Part shown: one piece after another, positions 8,319-16,954 of the stretch
How positions within the stretch are numbered: position 1 is the first letter of the stretch
Layout: the number at the start of each line of letters is the position of its first letter
From: Blautia hominis
GTDB lineage: Bacteria > Bacillota > Clostridia > Lachnospirales > Lachnospiraceae
Direction: 5' to 3'
Length of the DNA stretch: 64,000 nucleotides
NCBI GenBank assembly: GCA_002270465.1
Contig: NQOF01000003.1
Coordinates: 62,001-126,000 of the forward strand
The notes under the pieces: generated by a model
What the model was told of the DNA's origin: nothing
The model's input: the letters and a program-made list of their open reading frames with translations, nothing else
The model's database searches: none
Made by a program: the position numbers and the translations under genes

Positions 8319-9257
8319 ATGGGAAAGTTTTTAAAGATTTTTTGCATGGCAGCAGTAAGTTTGATAATGCTGTCCGGGTGTGGGGAAAAACAAGAAATAC
8401 CGGAGCAGCCGGAAACGGAACAGACAGAACAATCTGAAACAGAGGATAAAACAGAGGATAAAACAGAGGATAAAACAGAGGATAAAACAGATGGCAAAGC
8501 AGAAGGTAATGAGGCTCAAAATATTACGGAAGAGGAGATTGATTTTAGCAATGCCTTTCAGGGTATAAATGGCTGTGCGGTGCTGTACAGTCCATCAGAA
8601 AACAGATATTCCTTTTATAATAAGGCCCTTTCGGAACAAGAAGCTTCCCCCTATTCAACGTTTAAGATTGTTTCAGCGTTAATGGGAGTACATAACGATA
8701 TTATAACGGATGAGACCTCCACCATGAACTACAATGGAACGGAATATCCTAATCCCGAATGGAATGGGAACTTAACTTTTCAGGAAGCATTTCAAACATC
8801 CTGTATATGGTATTTTCGTCAGATCATAGATGCTGTAGGTGAAGATGAGGTGAAAAAAGAGTTAAGTGAGCTGGAATACGGCAACTGTGATATTTCAAAA
8901 TGGGAGGGCAGTAATATAAATCCATACCCGGAATTAAACGGGTTCTGGTTAAATGCATCGTTGAAAATTTCACCCTTGGAGCAAGTGGCAGTTTTATCAA
9001 AAATATTTGAAGGAAAAAGTATCTATGACAGGCAGGACATTGAAATCCTTAAAAAGGTTATGCTGACGCAAGATAACGGAACACAGCAAATATATGGAAA
9101 GACCGGTTCAGGTTCTGATGGAGAGGCATGGTTTGTAGGATTTATTGAAACAGCCGAACAAAGGAGATATTTTGCCGTATATCTAAATGATGTATCACAG
9201 GAAGATCAGATTTCCGGCAGTACAGCGAAAGAGATCGCCCTAAAAATATTGGAATAG
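8319..9257 (+). CDS. Class D beta-lactamase-like penicillin-binding lipoprotein
   Basis: A 312-residue protein. The signal peptide ends in a lipobox (IMLSGC, Cys about residue 21), so it should be anchored outside the membrane. An acidic linker with TEDK repeated four times separates the anchor from the enzyme domain. All class D serine beta-lactamase motifs are present: STFK (residues 113-116), SCI (161-163, the SxV/I element), YGN (187-189), KTG (261-263) followed by WFVGF, plus FWLNASLKISPLEQV. It may hydrolyse beta-lactams or act as a penicillin-sensing or transpeptidase-like protein; class D-type domains also occur in BlaR sensors. No blaI/blaR1 neighbour was seen. Confidence 0.88.
   Translation: MGKFLKIFCMAAVSLIMLSGCGEKQEIPEQPETEQTEQSETEDKTEDKTEDKTEDKTDGKAEGNEAQNITEEEIDFSNAFQGINGCAVLYSPSENRYSFYNKALSEQEASPYSTFKIVSALMGVHNDIITDETSTMNYNGTEYPNPEWNGNLTFQEAFQTSCIWYFRQIIDAVGEDEVKKELSELEYGNCDISKWEGSNINPYPELNGFWLNASLKISPLEQVAVLSKIFEGKSIYDRQDIEILKKVMLTQDNGTQQIYGKTGSGSDGEAWFVGFIETAEQRRYFAVYLNDVSQEDQISGSTAKEIALKILE
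8439..8486 (+). repeat. 12-bp in-frame tandem repeat (four perfect units)
   Basis: ACAGAGGATAAA occurs four times in a row without change, encoding the TEDK repeats of the lipoprotein linker. Because the unit is a multiple of three, copy changes would alter linker length but keep the frame. Confidence 0.97.
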
Positions 9258-9337
9258 AGATAAGGGAGGATCAGAATCCTGTTTGCGGCAAATTCTCTTT
9301 GCAGGATGGAACGTGCTGCGTTTGTCAGTAATTATGA

Positions 9338-9365
9338 GATGAGCCACTTTGCAAAGTGGCTCATC
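9338..9365. terminator. Perfect 28-bp palindrome between convergent genes
   Basis: The sequence from GATGAGCCACTT to AAGTGGCTCATC is fully self-complementary, centred on TTTGCAAA. It lies between the ends of the lipoprotein gene and the CD3324-family gene, so a shared bidirectional terminator is likely, although neither side has a long T tract. Confidence 0.65.
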
Positions 9366-9368
9366 GGA

Positions 9369-9641
9369 TCATAAATTTTGCATATTCCGTATAATGCGCT
9401 GAATGCTTTTGGGAGTTAAGAAATATTTCTCTGACAGTTCCGAGACAGCCATGCCATTTTTATAGCTGTTATATATTTCAATGTTTCTTTCCTTGAAATA
9501 TGCTCTTGCATCTGTCTTTTCTCCCCATCTGCATCTTTTTGATTTTATTTTTGGAATGTATAAAACTTGCCCGTCAACATATTTCTGGATTTGTTCGACC
9601 AATTCTTGGGGCAAAACTTCCAAAGCGTGAATATAGCCCAT
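9369..9641 (-). CDS. CD3324 family protein with C-terminal helix-turn-helix
   Basis: A 90-residue protein. It starts MGYIHALEVLPQELVEQIQK, continues with QVLYIPK and a basic RCRWGEKTDARAYFKERN segment, and ends in a helix-turn-helix (NGMAVSELSEKYFLTPKSIQ). This matches the small Firmicute family called CD3324, related to Mor-type activators; function is not established. It is probably a DNA-binding regulator. The ribosome site AGGAGG sits next to a short CCTAAAA/TTTTAGG inverted repeat that may affect translation. Confidence 0.8.
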   Translation of the reverse strand: MGYIHALEVLPQELVEQIQKYVDGQVLYIPKIKSKRCRWGEKTDARAYFKERNIEIYNSYKNGMAVSELSEKYFLTPKSIQRIIRNMQNL

Positions 9642-9671
9642 TGCGCCCTCCTAAAATGTATTTTTTAGGGA

Positions 9672-9720
9672 AGCAAAGGCTATTGCTATTTTGTTTTTGT
9701 GATATGCAGCAGCCTTTGCT
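9672..9720. repeat. 10-bp inverted repeat in the regulator-nuclease intergenic region
   Basis: AGCAAAGGCT and AGCCTTTGCT are exact complements 29 bp apart, upstream of the CD3324-family gene on the minus strand and upstream of the nuclease promoter on the plus strand. It could be an operator or a leader hairpin. Confidence 0.4.
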
Positions 9721-9802
9721 GTGCACAATATTTTCTGCTTTTCCTTATGGTCCATCCCCCCTTTGTCTTTATATTATAGTTGAGGACTGTGTCATTTTCA
9801 AG

Positions 9803-9832
9803 TTGCCATAGGGAAAAACATTATGTTATAAT
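9803..9832 (+). promoter_or_regulatory. Promoter of the Rpn-family nuclease gene
   Basis: TTGCCA and TATAAT are separated by 18 bp, with a TG extended -10 element. The ATG lies about 30 bp beyond the expected transcription start. Confidence 0.6.
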
Positions 9833-9868
9833 CAAAACAGGATTCCTCTGCCTGTGCGGAGGTTATTT

Positions 9869-10723
9869 ATGAATCAAAACAGAAGACTGGCACAACTCTT
9901 ATTTAAAGATAATTTTATGTTTGGCGCAGTTATGGTAAATGAGGAAATCTGCCGTGATTTTTTGGAAATGGCAGTGGGGTTTCCCATTGAGAAAGTGGAG
10001 ATCAGCAAGGAAAAAAGTATGATCTACCATCCGGAATACCGGGGGATACGGCTTGATATTATTGCAAGGGATGAAAATAAGACACATTATAATGTTGAAA
10101 TGCAAGTGTCTCCAAAGTCCCATTTGGGAAAAAGAGCCAGATACTATCATAGCCAAATGGATATGGAACTGCTGTTGACCGGAGAGGACTACAGAGAACT
10201 GCCTGCAGCCTATGTGATCTTTATCTGTGATTTTGATCCCTTTGGACAGAAAAAATACCGTTATACTTTCCGGAATATCTGTGCGGAAACAGGACTGCCC
10301 GCCGCGGACGGCAGTACCACCATTTTTTTGAGTACCTGCGGAAAAAATGAGGCGGAGGTGCCTGTAAAACTTGTTAAATTCCTTAAATTTGTCAAGGCTG
10401 ATCGAATAGACAGTGCCCTGGATTATCAGGATGATTTTATCCGAAAGATCCAGAAATTCATGGAACATGTCAGGAGCAGCCGGGAAATGGAGGAGAAGTT
10501 TATGTTGCTGGAAGAGTTATTGAAAGATGAGCGTGCGGAAGGAAAGGCGGAAGGCAAGGCGGAATCCATCCTGCTTCTGCTGCAGGATATAGGTTCTGTA
10601 CCTGATGGACTCAGAAATAAAATCCTAAAAGAGCAGGATATGGAGATCCTGTTAAAATACCTGAAACTGGCGGCACGTGTGGATTCTATCGCAGATTTTG
10701 AGAAGGAAATGGATAAAATCTAA
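9869..10723 (+). CDS. Rpn family recombination-promoting nuclease / PD-(D/E)XK transposase-like protein
   Basis: A 284-residue protein; the ATG 6 nt after CGGAGG was chosen over an in-frame GTG 15 bp earlier. The N-terminal half has the nuclease core: RLDIIARDENKTHYNVEMQV gives the D ... E-x-Q version of PD-(D/E)XK, and KRARYYHSQM follows, as in the Rpn/PDDEXK_2 family. The C-terminus is charged and repeat-rich (ERAEGKAEGKAES). Family members such as E. coli RpnA are DNA nucleases that raise recombination and can act in phage defence. The last part of this gene and its downstream hairpin are copied just beyond it. Confidence 0.85.
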   Translation: MNQNRRLAQLLFKDNFMFGAVMVNEEICRDFLEMAVGFPIEKVEISKEKSMIYHPEYRGIRLDIIARDENKTHYNVEMQVSPKSHLGKRARYYHSQMDMELLLTGEDYRELPAAYVIFICDFDPFGQKKYRYTFRNICAETGLPAADGSTTIFLSTCGKNEAEVPVKLVKFLKFVKADRIDSALDYQDDFIRKIQKFMEHVRSSREMEEKFMLLEELLKDERAEGKAEGKAESILLLLQDIGSVPDGLRNKILKEQDMEILLKYLKLAARVDSIADFEKEMDKI

Positions 10724-10746
10724 ACAGCGTTTCTGAAAATAAAAAA

Positions 10747-10778
10747 AGGATACTGCAGACCTTTGTCTGCAGCATCCT
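10747..10778 (-). terminator. Hairpin downstream of the nuclease gene (copy 1)
   Basis: AGGATACTGCAGAC pairs with GTCTGCAGCATCCT with a 4-nt loop. The run of seven A bases is on its 5' side, so as an intrinsic terminator it would work for minus-strand transcripts; on the plus strand it is a strong hairpin without a U tract. The same structure recurs near 11136-11168 in the duplicated copy. Confidence 0.6.
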
Positions 10779-10871
10779 GTCTTACAAATCTATGCCGAAT
10801 CAGGCATATAACAAATCCTAAAAGACTATTCAAATGACGGGCAGAGGAATCCTAACAGGAGCAGCCGGGAA

Positions 10872-11120
10872 ATGGAGGAGAAGTTTATGTTGCTGGAAGA
10901 GTTATTGAAAGATGAGCGTGCGGAAGGTAAGCTGGAAGGCAGAGCAGAAGGCAAGGCGGAATCCATCCTGCTTCTGCTGCAGGATATAGGTTCTGTACCT
11001 GATGAACTTAGAAATAAAATCCTGAATGAGCAGGATATGGATATTCTGTTAAAATACCTGAAACTGGCGGCACGTGTGGATTCTATCGCAGATTTTGAGA
11101 AGGAAATGGATAAAATCTAA
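10872..11120 (+). pseudogene. Duplicated C-terminal fragment of the Rpn-family protein
   Basis: An 82-codon open frame identical in most positions to the last part of the upstream nuclease (MEEKFMLLEELLKDERAEGK ... FEKEMDKI). It lacks the nuclease domain and has no ribosome site of its own, since the bases before its ATG are simply the upstream coding sequence. Changes: four extra residues in the AEGK repeat (LEGR type), D-E for D-G, N-E for K-E. It is a duplication remnant, or a store of alternative C-terminal sequence. Confidence 0.8.
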
Positions 11121-11253
11121 ACAGCATTTCTGAAAATGAAAAAGAGGATACTGCAGACTTTTGTCTGCAGCATCCTGTCTTACAAATCTATGCCGAATCA
11201 GGCATATAACAAATCCTAAAAGACTATTCAAATGACGGGCAGAGGAATTCTAA

Positions 11254-11600
11254 TAGCCGGTACAACACTCTACAAGTTACCCTGAAATAGGAATAGTAAT
11301 ATTATAACAAAACATTATCAATGGATCTTCAATAACAGGACCTGAGTTCGTGAGACAACGGATATAGTGTCTGCATCAGCCGGCTGTTCCTGCATGGTAC
11401 AGCGTAAGAAGAAAGGCTTTCCTTTCTGGCAGCTGAGGGCAGGAGTGTGTCTGAAACCGGACGGAAGAACATAAATATACCGTATAAAATACAAATTCTC
11501 TCCCATATTTTTTAAAAGCATTTTTTGCTACAATAAATCCATCAAGAAAAGAGGTAACAAACCGCGGAACCTGTTACGAGATGATGGAGGATAAGAAAAA
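11254..11600. other. Intergenic region before the GntP permease
   Basis: No convincing gene. The only structured element is GTAACA ... TGTTAC (11554-11559 and 11572-11577) around CCGCGG, which could be an operator or leader hairpin for the permease gene, just after a TACAAT -10-like box at 11529-11534. Confidence 0.4.
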
Positions 11601-12959
11601 ATGGAGAATTTTGTTGCATCACCGGAGCGTCTGATTTTCGGAGCGCTTCTGGGATTTGCAGTGCTGCTGTTCATGATTATCAAACTGAAGGTGCAGCCGT
11701 TTCTATCAATTATGTTGTCAGCGCTGATAATCGGACTGGCAGTGGGAATGCCGTTTACCATGATCACAGACACTTTATCTGAGGGTGTGGGAACTACGCT
11801 TCAGACGATAGCTGTACTGATCGGTCTGGGTTCTATGTTCGGTGCCATTCTGCAGGTTTCCGGCGGTGTGGAGGTGATCGCCCAGACACTGCTCGATCGG
11901 TTCGGAGAAAAAAAGGCGGCCTGGGCCTTAGGGGTTACTGGCCTTATAGTGGGAATGCCGGTATTTTTTGAGTCAGGGCTTTTGATTCTAATACCGATAG
12001 CGTTCGGCATTGCAAAGAAGACCAACCGCTCTATTTTCCACTATGCCATTCCACTGCTGGCCGGTCTGGCCATCGGACATGCATTTATCCCGCCTACACC
12101 GGGGCCGGTATTAGTGGCGGAGATGTTGAACGTGGAACTGAGTTATGTGATCCTTTTAGGTATTATCATCGGTATCCCTGCTATGATCCTGGCAGGTCCT
12201 GTTTTCGGAAAATTTGCGGGGGACAGATATCATTTTCCTGTTCCGTCCTCCTTTACCCGGAATGAAAAGAAGATGGCAGAGGGAAAACTTCCTTCTTTCG
12301 GCACAGTGGTGGCCATTATTCTGCTCCCGCTGTTTCTGATCATCCTGAACACCTTGTCCTCTGTGATCCCTTTTATGAGACCGTTGAAACCGGTCCTGAC
12401 ATTTCTGGGAACACCGATGATCGCCCTTCTGCTGTCCACGATCACCGCGATGGTCCTTCTGGGCATACGCCACGGATACACCAGGGAGGAACTGACAAAA
12501 ATCATGACAGAATCGCTGTCATCCGCCGGAAATATCCTTCTGCTGATCGCAGGCGGCGGTATGCTGCGTTTTATTCTCCAGAATTCAGGGATTGGCGAGG
12601 CGTTTGGCAATTTCGTGGGAGCGCTGCCGCTGCCTCTGGTCCTCGTGGCATTTCTGATCGCAGCAGCGGTGAGGATTTCTGTAGGTTCCGCTACTGTGTC
12701 CATGACAATGGCTGCGGGTATTATGGCATCCATGCCCGCTGTGGGGGATTTATCCCAGATTCAGCTTGCCACCATCACCATTGCCGTGGCAGCCGGCGCA
12801 ACGGCATTCAGCCATGTAAATGACTCCGGTTTCTGGCTTTCCAAATCCCTTTTTGAGGTGGATGAGAAGACAAACCTGAAGACCTGGACTGTGATGGAGA
12901 CTATCATAGGGATTGTAGGTATCATAGGCGCCACGATTGTTTGGTTTATTGTCCGGTAA
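11601..12959 (+). CDS. GntP family gluconate/organic acid:H+ symporter
   Basis: A 452-residue, very hydrophobic protein with about 12 membrane segments. It has the GntP features GMPVFFESGLLILIPI, HAFIPPTPGPVLVAEML and SHVNDSGFWLSKSLF. The family imports gluconate, related sugar acids or short hydroxyacids with protons. The mannonate dehydratase gene follows after 34 bp, so the substrate is more likely a hexuronate or aldonate such as mannonate, fructuronate or gluconate. The ribosome site is GGAGG before the ATG. Confidence 0.9.
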   Translation: MENFVASPERLIFGALLGFAVLLFMIIKLKVQPFLSIMLSALIIGLAVGMPFTMITDTLSEGVGTTLQTIAVLIGLGSMFGAILQVSGGVEVIAQTLLDRFGEKKAAWALGVTGLIVGMPVFFESGLLILIPIAFGIAKKTNRSIFHYAIPLLAGLAIGHAFIPPTPGPVLVAEMLNVELSYVILLGIIIGIPAMILAGPVFGKFAGDRYHFPVPSSFTRNEKKMAEGKLPSFGTVVAIILLPLFLIILNTLSSVIPFMRPLKPVLTFLGTPMIALLLSTITAMVLLGIRHGYTREELTKIMTESLSSAGNILLLIAGGGMLRFILQNSGIGEAFGNFVGALPLPLVLVAFLIAAAVRISVGSATVSMTMAAGIMASMPAVGDLSQIQLATITIAVAAGATAFSHVNDSGFWLSKSLFEVDEKTNLKTWTVMETIIGIVGIIGATIVWFIVR

Positions 12960-12993
12960 CAACTGAAAATAGATAAGAAAGAGGTAAAAGAAT

Positions 12994-14049
12994 ATGAAAT
13001 TATCATTCAGATGGTATGGTGAGGAAGACAAGGTCACATTAGAAAATATCCGTCAGATTCCGGGTATGCACTCTATTGTAACAGCAGTTTACGATGTTCC
13101 TGTCGGTGAGGTCTGGAGCAGAGAGAGCATTGCAAAGCTGAAAAAACAGACAAAGGAGGCAGGCCTTCATTTTGAAGTGATCGAGAGTGTTCCGGTACAT
13201 GAAGATATTAAGCTGGGCATGCCGTCCAGGGACCGCTACATTGCCAATTACTGTGAGAACATCAAAAGGCTTGCAGAGGCAGGGATTCAGTGTATCTGCT
13301 ATAACTTTATGCCTGTATTTGACTGGACCAGAACACAGCTTGACCATATGCTGCCCGACGGTTCCACATCCCTTGTGTATTATCAGGAGCAGGTGGACAT
13401 GGTAAATCCTCTTGCGAAAGACAGCGATTTAACGCTTCCGGGCTGGGATGCCAGCTATTCCAGGGAGGAATTAAAAAATGTTGTGGCACAGTATAACAGT
13501 ATGACCGAGGAGAATCTGTGGGATAATCTGCGTTACTTTCTAAAGGCCGTAATTCCCACAGCTGCTGCCTGCGGTGTGAACATGGCAATCCATGAGGATG
13601 ACCCGTGCTGGAGTATTTTCGGCCTTCCTAGAATCATAACCTGTGAGGAGAATCTGGACCGTTTCCTAAAACTGGTGGATGATCCCCATAACGGTATCAC
13701 CCTCTGCACCGGTTCTCTTGGCTGCAGTGCCAAAAATGATGTGGTGAAAATGGCCGGGAAATACGCGGCCATGGGAAGGATCCATTTTGTCCATGCCAGA
13801 AATGTAGCTGTTCTGGAGGATAACAGAGGATTTGAGGAGAGGGCGCATCTGTCAGCGTGCGGAAGCCTGGATATGTTCGCCATTCTGAAAGCGCTCCATG
13901 ACAATGGGTTTGATGGCTATATCCGTCCGGATCACGGGCGCATGATCTGGGGAGAGACGGGAAGAGCCGGATACGGCCTGTATGACAGGGCACTGGGAGC
14001 CACATATTTAAACGGCATATGGGAGGCCCTGGAAAAAACAAACAGATAG
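12994..14049 (+). CDS. uxuA: Mannonate dehydratase
   Basis: A 351-residue protein beginning [20 protein letters not shown], with the UxuA sequences [14 protein letters not shown] and [18 protein letters not shown], and C-terminal VHARNV and [11 protein letters not shown], which carry metal ligands. It converts D-mannonate to 2-keto-3-deoxygluconate in hexuronate breakdown. It is cotranscribed with the GntP permease. No fructuronate reductase (uxuB), kinase or aldolase gene lies nearby, so the rest of the pathway must be elsewhere. A strong terminator follows. Confidence 0.93.
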   Translation: MKLSFRWYGEEDKVTLENIRQIPGMHSIVTAVYDVPVGEVWSRESIAKLKKQTKEAGLHFEVIESVPVHEDIKLGMPSRDRYIANYCENIKRLAEAGIQCICYNFMPVFDWTRTQLDHMLPDGSTSLVYYQEQVDMVNPLAKDSDLTLPGWDASYSREELKNVVAQYNSMTEENLWDNLRYFLKAVIPTAAACGVNMAIHEDDPCWSIFGLPRIITCEENLDRFLKLVDDPHNGITLCTGSLGCSAKNDVVKMAGKYAAMGRIHFVHARNVAVLEDNRGFEERAHLSACGSLDMFAILKALHDNGFDGYIRPDHGRMIWGETGRAGYGLYDRALGATYLNGIWEALEKTNR

Positions 14050-14057
14050 AGAGTACG

Positions 14058-14108
14058 GACCGGCATAGGGGGAACAGAAGGATTTCCTGTATGCCGGTCT
14101 GTTTTTCT
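14058..14108 (+). terminator. Intrinsic terminator after uxuA
   Basis: GACCGGCATA pairs with TATGCCGGTC, followed directly by TGTTTTTCT. Confidence 0.85.
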
Positions 14109-14190
14109 ACTCTATAAACCTGTAGTATGATAGAATAGACATGACTGTATACTACCTATTACCTACAGAAACAGGAAACGGAGGGATCAT

Positions 14191-15330
14191 ATGAAGCATA
14201 TCCGGATTTGGGCGGCCGCTCTCATCCTTGGGACGGTCTTGTGGGTGACCGGCTGCGGCGGGGAAGAGAAAGGGCAGGAAAAGTCTTTGGAGACAAGTAC
14301 CGCTGAAACTGGGAATGAGAAACGGCAGGTGGCATTTGTACAGAAAAGTATGAACACGTATTTTCACCGTCTTTTGGATGCCTCTCTCAGAAATGATACG
14401 CTGGCAATGGGCTGGGAGTACAGGGAAGCGGTTGCTGACTATGACCAGACACGCCAGAATCAGCAGATGCTGAATTTCTGCGCCGGCAGCCCGGATGTGA
14501 TCGTTGCCGCATCTATTGATAAGGACGGCATTAATTCCGCTATCGAACGGATCAATGAAGAGAACGTTCCGGTGGTCCTTGTAGATACGGAGTCCACAGG
14601 CGGCCAGGTAAGCCTTACTATAAACTTTGACAATTATAAAGCGGGGAAAATGGCAGCGCAGGAAATCGTCAGGCTTCTCACAGAGAAATACAAAGAGCCA
14701 AGGGGAACGGTCTGCCACGGTTACGGCAGTGAGGAGAGCAGTGCTTGGAAAGCCAGAAAACAGGGATTTGAGGACGAAATGAAAAAATATGAAAATATTC
14801 AGTGCATTCCCGCTGATATGAAGGGGAATCCCAAGGAAGCCAGAACGTGGCTTGCCGGTATTCTGGCAGAAGGCAGTCAGATTGATGCTGTCCACTGTTC
14901 CAGTGATCATCCGGCCAGAGGATTTGTGCAGGCGCTCCGGGAAGCCGGAATGTGGAAGAAGGCGGGGGAGCAGGGGCATATTATATTCGTTACCATTGAC
15001 GGGGACCCATTTGCGGGAAAACAGATCCGCAGCGGATATTATGACAGCAGCGTAGTACAGGATGCCCTGGCGTACGGGGATGTGCTGGTGCAGATGCTGG
15101 AGGGGTATATCTTTACCGGGAAAGAGGTGCCTGTGGGAGAATACTTCCTGGAGGATACCTGGTTTGGCTCCTATGAAGTACAGGAGGATGAGAGAGGAAA
15201 ACACGCGGTCATACCGCCTTATTATATGAACCGGGATAACGTGGAGGACCGGCGGCACTGGTACAAAAAAGCAGAGGAGCAGTGGGGCTATGCATACAAT
15301 GATTCGCTGGATACGGAAACTGAAAATTGA
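14191..15330 (+). CDS. Sugar-binding lipoprotein (periplasmic-binding-protein type 1 fold), kinase-linked
   Basis: A 379-residue protein with a signal peptide and lipobox (LWVTGC). The mature part has the type 1 sugar-binding fold: a stretch NQQMLNFCAGSPDVIVAASI, then VPVVLVDTES and IIFVTIDGDPFAGKQI. No transporter genes adjoin it; instead its end overlaps the start of a histidine kinase by 41 bp. That suggests it is a sensor subunit that presents a ligand to the kinase pair, as XylFII does for LytS in clostridia, rather than an importer subunit. The ligand is unknown; the uxuA neighbourhood makes a sugar acid possible. Confidence 0.82.
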   Translation: MKHIRIWAAALILGTVLWVTGCGGEEKGQEKSLETSTAETGNEKRQVAFVQKSMNTYFHRLLDASLRNDTLAMGWEYREAVADYDQTRQNQQMLNFCAGSPDVIVAASIDKDGINSAIERINEENVPVVLVDTESTGGQVSLTINFDNYKAGKMAAQEIVRLLTEKYKEPRGTVCHGYGSEESSAWKARKQGFEDEMKKYENIQCIPADMKGNPKEARTWLAGILAEGSQIDAVHCSSDHPARGFVQALREAGMWKKAGEQGHIIFVTIDGDPFAGKQIRSGYYDSSVVQDALAYGDVLVQMLEGYIFTGKEVPVGEYFLEDTWFGSYEVQEDERGKHAVIPPYYMNRDNVEDRRHWYKKAEEQWGYAYNDSLDTETEN

Positions 15331-16954
15331 AAAAAGACTGAGGACTTTCTTTTTCCTGGCTTCCATTGTACCGGTTTTGATCCTGGGAATCTGCAGCGCT
15401 GCAGGGTCCTATGAGGAGATGAAGGAAATGGCAGTGGATTATTCTGCCGCTATGGCGGACATCTCCCTGGGAAATATGGAGCAGCATTTCTCAAAATATT
15501 TGAGCCAGATTGAAGCTGTGGAGGAGAGCAGTGCACTTTTACAGCGGATTTCTTCCTACAACAGTGCGGACTGGGATGAAAAAAAGCAGACGGAAAATGA
15601 TATGCGCCTTCTGGTCAACAGTATTTTCGGGCAGAATCAGGAGGTGGATACGGTGGAGATCAGCAGTGCTGACGGAGCAAAATTTTATTATCCCTCACCG
15701 ATCACGAAAAAGGGATCCCCGCTGCTGGCAGAGACTGAGGTCCTTGATGGGCCGCTCTGGAGTTTTATCCCAAAAGAAACCGGGGCGGACAAGGAGAACT
15801 ATATTGTGATCTCAAAGGCCATGAAGCCCTACGGTACCATTGTCCTGGCCCTGAAAAAGGATTATGCAGAGACGCTCTGTGAAAATGCGGGAGCGGGGAA
15901 ACAGTGGAAAACGGCTATTTTTGACGGCAGCGGCGCGCTGGTGGCGGGGGAGGATGCCTTTGACAGAGCGTCAGGAGCGGATGGGGCGGTTGCCTTTACA
16001 GAACAGGGGAAGATGTTTACTTCCGGTCACGTGATTTCCTCCATGCAGTGGAAAATCGTAAATGGTGTGCCCTATTCCTATCTGTTGGACGGTGTCTATC
16101 AGCAGATCGGGGTTTTGTTCGCGCTTCTTGCAGCAGGAATTTTAGTGGTGTTTTATCTGTCAAAAATTATGACAGCCAGTATCACAGAGCCTCTGGGAAA
16201 GCTGACGAAAGCCATGGAACGCGACGGTTGGAAGGAGCTTCTGACAGATGAGGGCAGGGACGAATACCATGAGCTGATCCAGGGGTTCAATCAGATGAAC
16301 GAGCGTCTGGGACATATGGGAAATGAAGTATTGCAGATGGAGTTAAAAGAGAGCCGTCTGGAACGAATAAAAAAAGAGACAGAACTGTCTGCACTGCAGA
16401 AGCAGATCAATCCCCATTTTCTCTATAACACCCTGGAGACCATATACTGGAATGGCCAGTATGAGGGAGCGGAGGAAATCAGTGATGTGGTCATTGCAGT
16501 GGGAAATTATTTCCGGACCATCATCAGCAAAGGGCAGGAGTATACAACCGTAGGGCAGGAGGCAAAGAGCGTGGAAAACTATCTGTTTCTGCAGAATCTT
16601 CGCTTTGGAGGCAGGATCAGGATATGGTGGGACATCCGGGAGGGGACAGAGGACTGCCGGGTAATGAAACTGATCCTCCAGCCGGTCATGGAGGATATGA
16701 TCAATGAAGCGCTGGAAGAAAAAGCAAAGGAGATACAGTTCTGTGTGGAAGGAAAGCGGGAAGGTTCCCAGGTACGGTTTTTCATAAGCGGGGTACCACG
16801 GAACCTTACAGAAGGTTTCCGAAAGATACAGGAACTGCCGGGCTGCGGGAATGTGAATCAGCGCCTGAAGCTTTACTTTGGCCAACACTATGGTGTTACG
16901 ATCGAAGAAAATGGAATCTGTATTCTGGTGCCGGTGAAAGAGGAGGAAACATGA
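15290..16954 (+). CDS. YesM-like sensor histidine kinase with degenerate ATPase domain
   Basis: A 554-residue membrane protein: N-terminal TM helix near residue 20-40, extracellular sensor region, second TM near 280-300, HAMP-like linker, then the His_kinase motif QKQINPHFLYNTLETIYW (His about residue 376). The C-terminal ATPase domain is eroded: the N box reads LQPVMEDMINEAL instead of ENAxxHG, and the DNGxG box is replaced by ISGVPRNLTEG. It probably cannot bind ATP. The 41-bp overlap with the binding-protein gene and 4-bp overlap with the next, intact kinase suggest a heteromeric sensor. A start 9 bp later is possible. Confidence 0.85.
   Translation: MHTMIRWIRKLKIEKRLRTFFFLASIVPVLILGICSAAGSYEEMKEMAVDYSAAMADISLGNMEQHFSKYLSQIEAVEESSALLQRISSYNSADWDEKKQTENDMRLLVNSIFGQNQEVDTVEISSADGAKFYYPSPITKKGSPLLAETEVLDGPLWSFIPKETGADKENYIVISKAMKPYGTIVLALKKDYAETLCENAGAGKQWKTAIFDGSGALVAGEDAFDRASGADGAVAFTEQGKMFTSGHVISSMQWKIVNGVPYSYLLDGVYQQIGVLFALLAAGILVVFYLSKIMTASITEPLGKLTKAMERDGWKELLTDEGRDEYHELIQGFNQMNERLGHMGNEVLQMELKESRLERIKKETELSALQKQINPHFLYNTLETIYWNGQYEGAEEISDVVIAVGNYFRTIISKGQEYTTVGQEAKSVENYLFLQNLRFGGRIRIWWDIREGTEDCRVMKLILQPVMEDMINEALEEKAKEIQFCVEGKREGSQVRFFISGVPRNLTEGFRKIQELPGCGNVNQRLKLYFGQHYGVTIEENGICILVPVKEEET

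Larger units (their letters stand above)
10471..11253 (+). repeat. Tandem duplication of the Rpn 3' end plus downstream hairpin
   Basis: Copy one spans 10471-10855 (385 bp) and copy two 10856-11253 (398 bp). They are nearly identical, including CAGGAGCAGCCGGG at the start, the coding end, the GCAGAC/GTCTGC hairpin, and GACGGGCAGAGGAAT near the end. Copy two has a 12-bp in-frame insertion in the AEGK repeat and a few base changes. Confidence 0.95.

Noticed and set aside
11318-11521. Minus-strand open frame before the GntP permease
   Set aside because: No ribosome site and no recognisable motif in the peptide; treated as chance.
15290-16954. Frameshift as the cause of the degenerate kinase domain
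   Set aside because: The frame runs to the normal end with kinase-like C-terminal sequence (GNVNQRLKLYFGQHYG), so the ATP-site changes look like substitutions, not a shifted frame.
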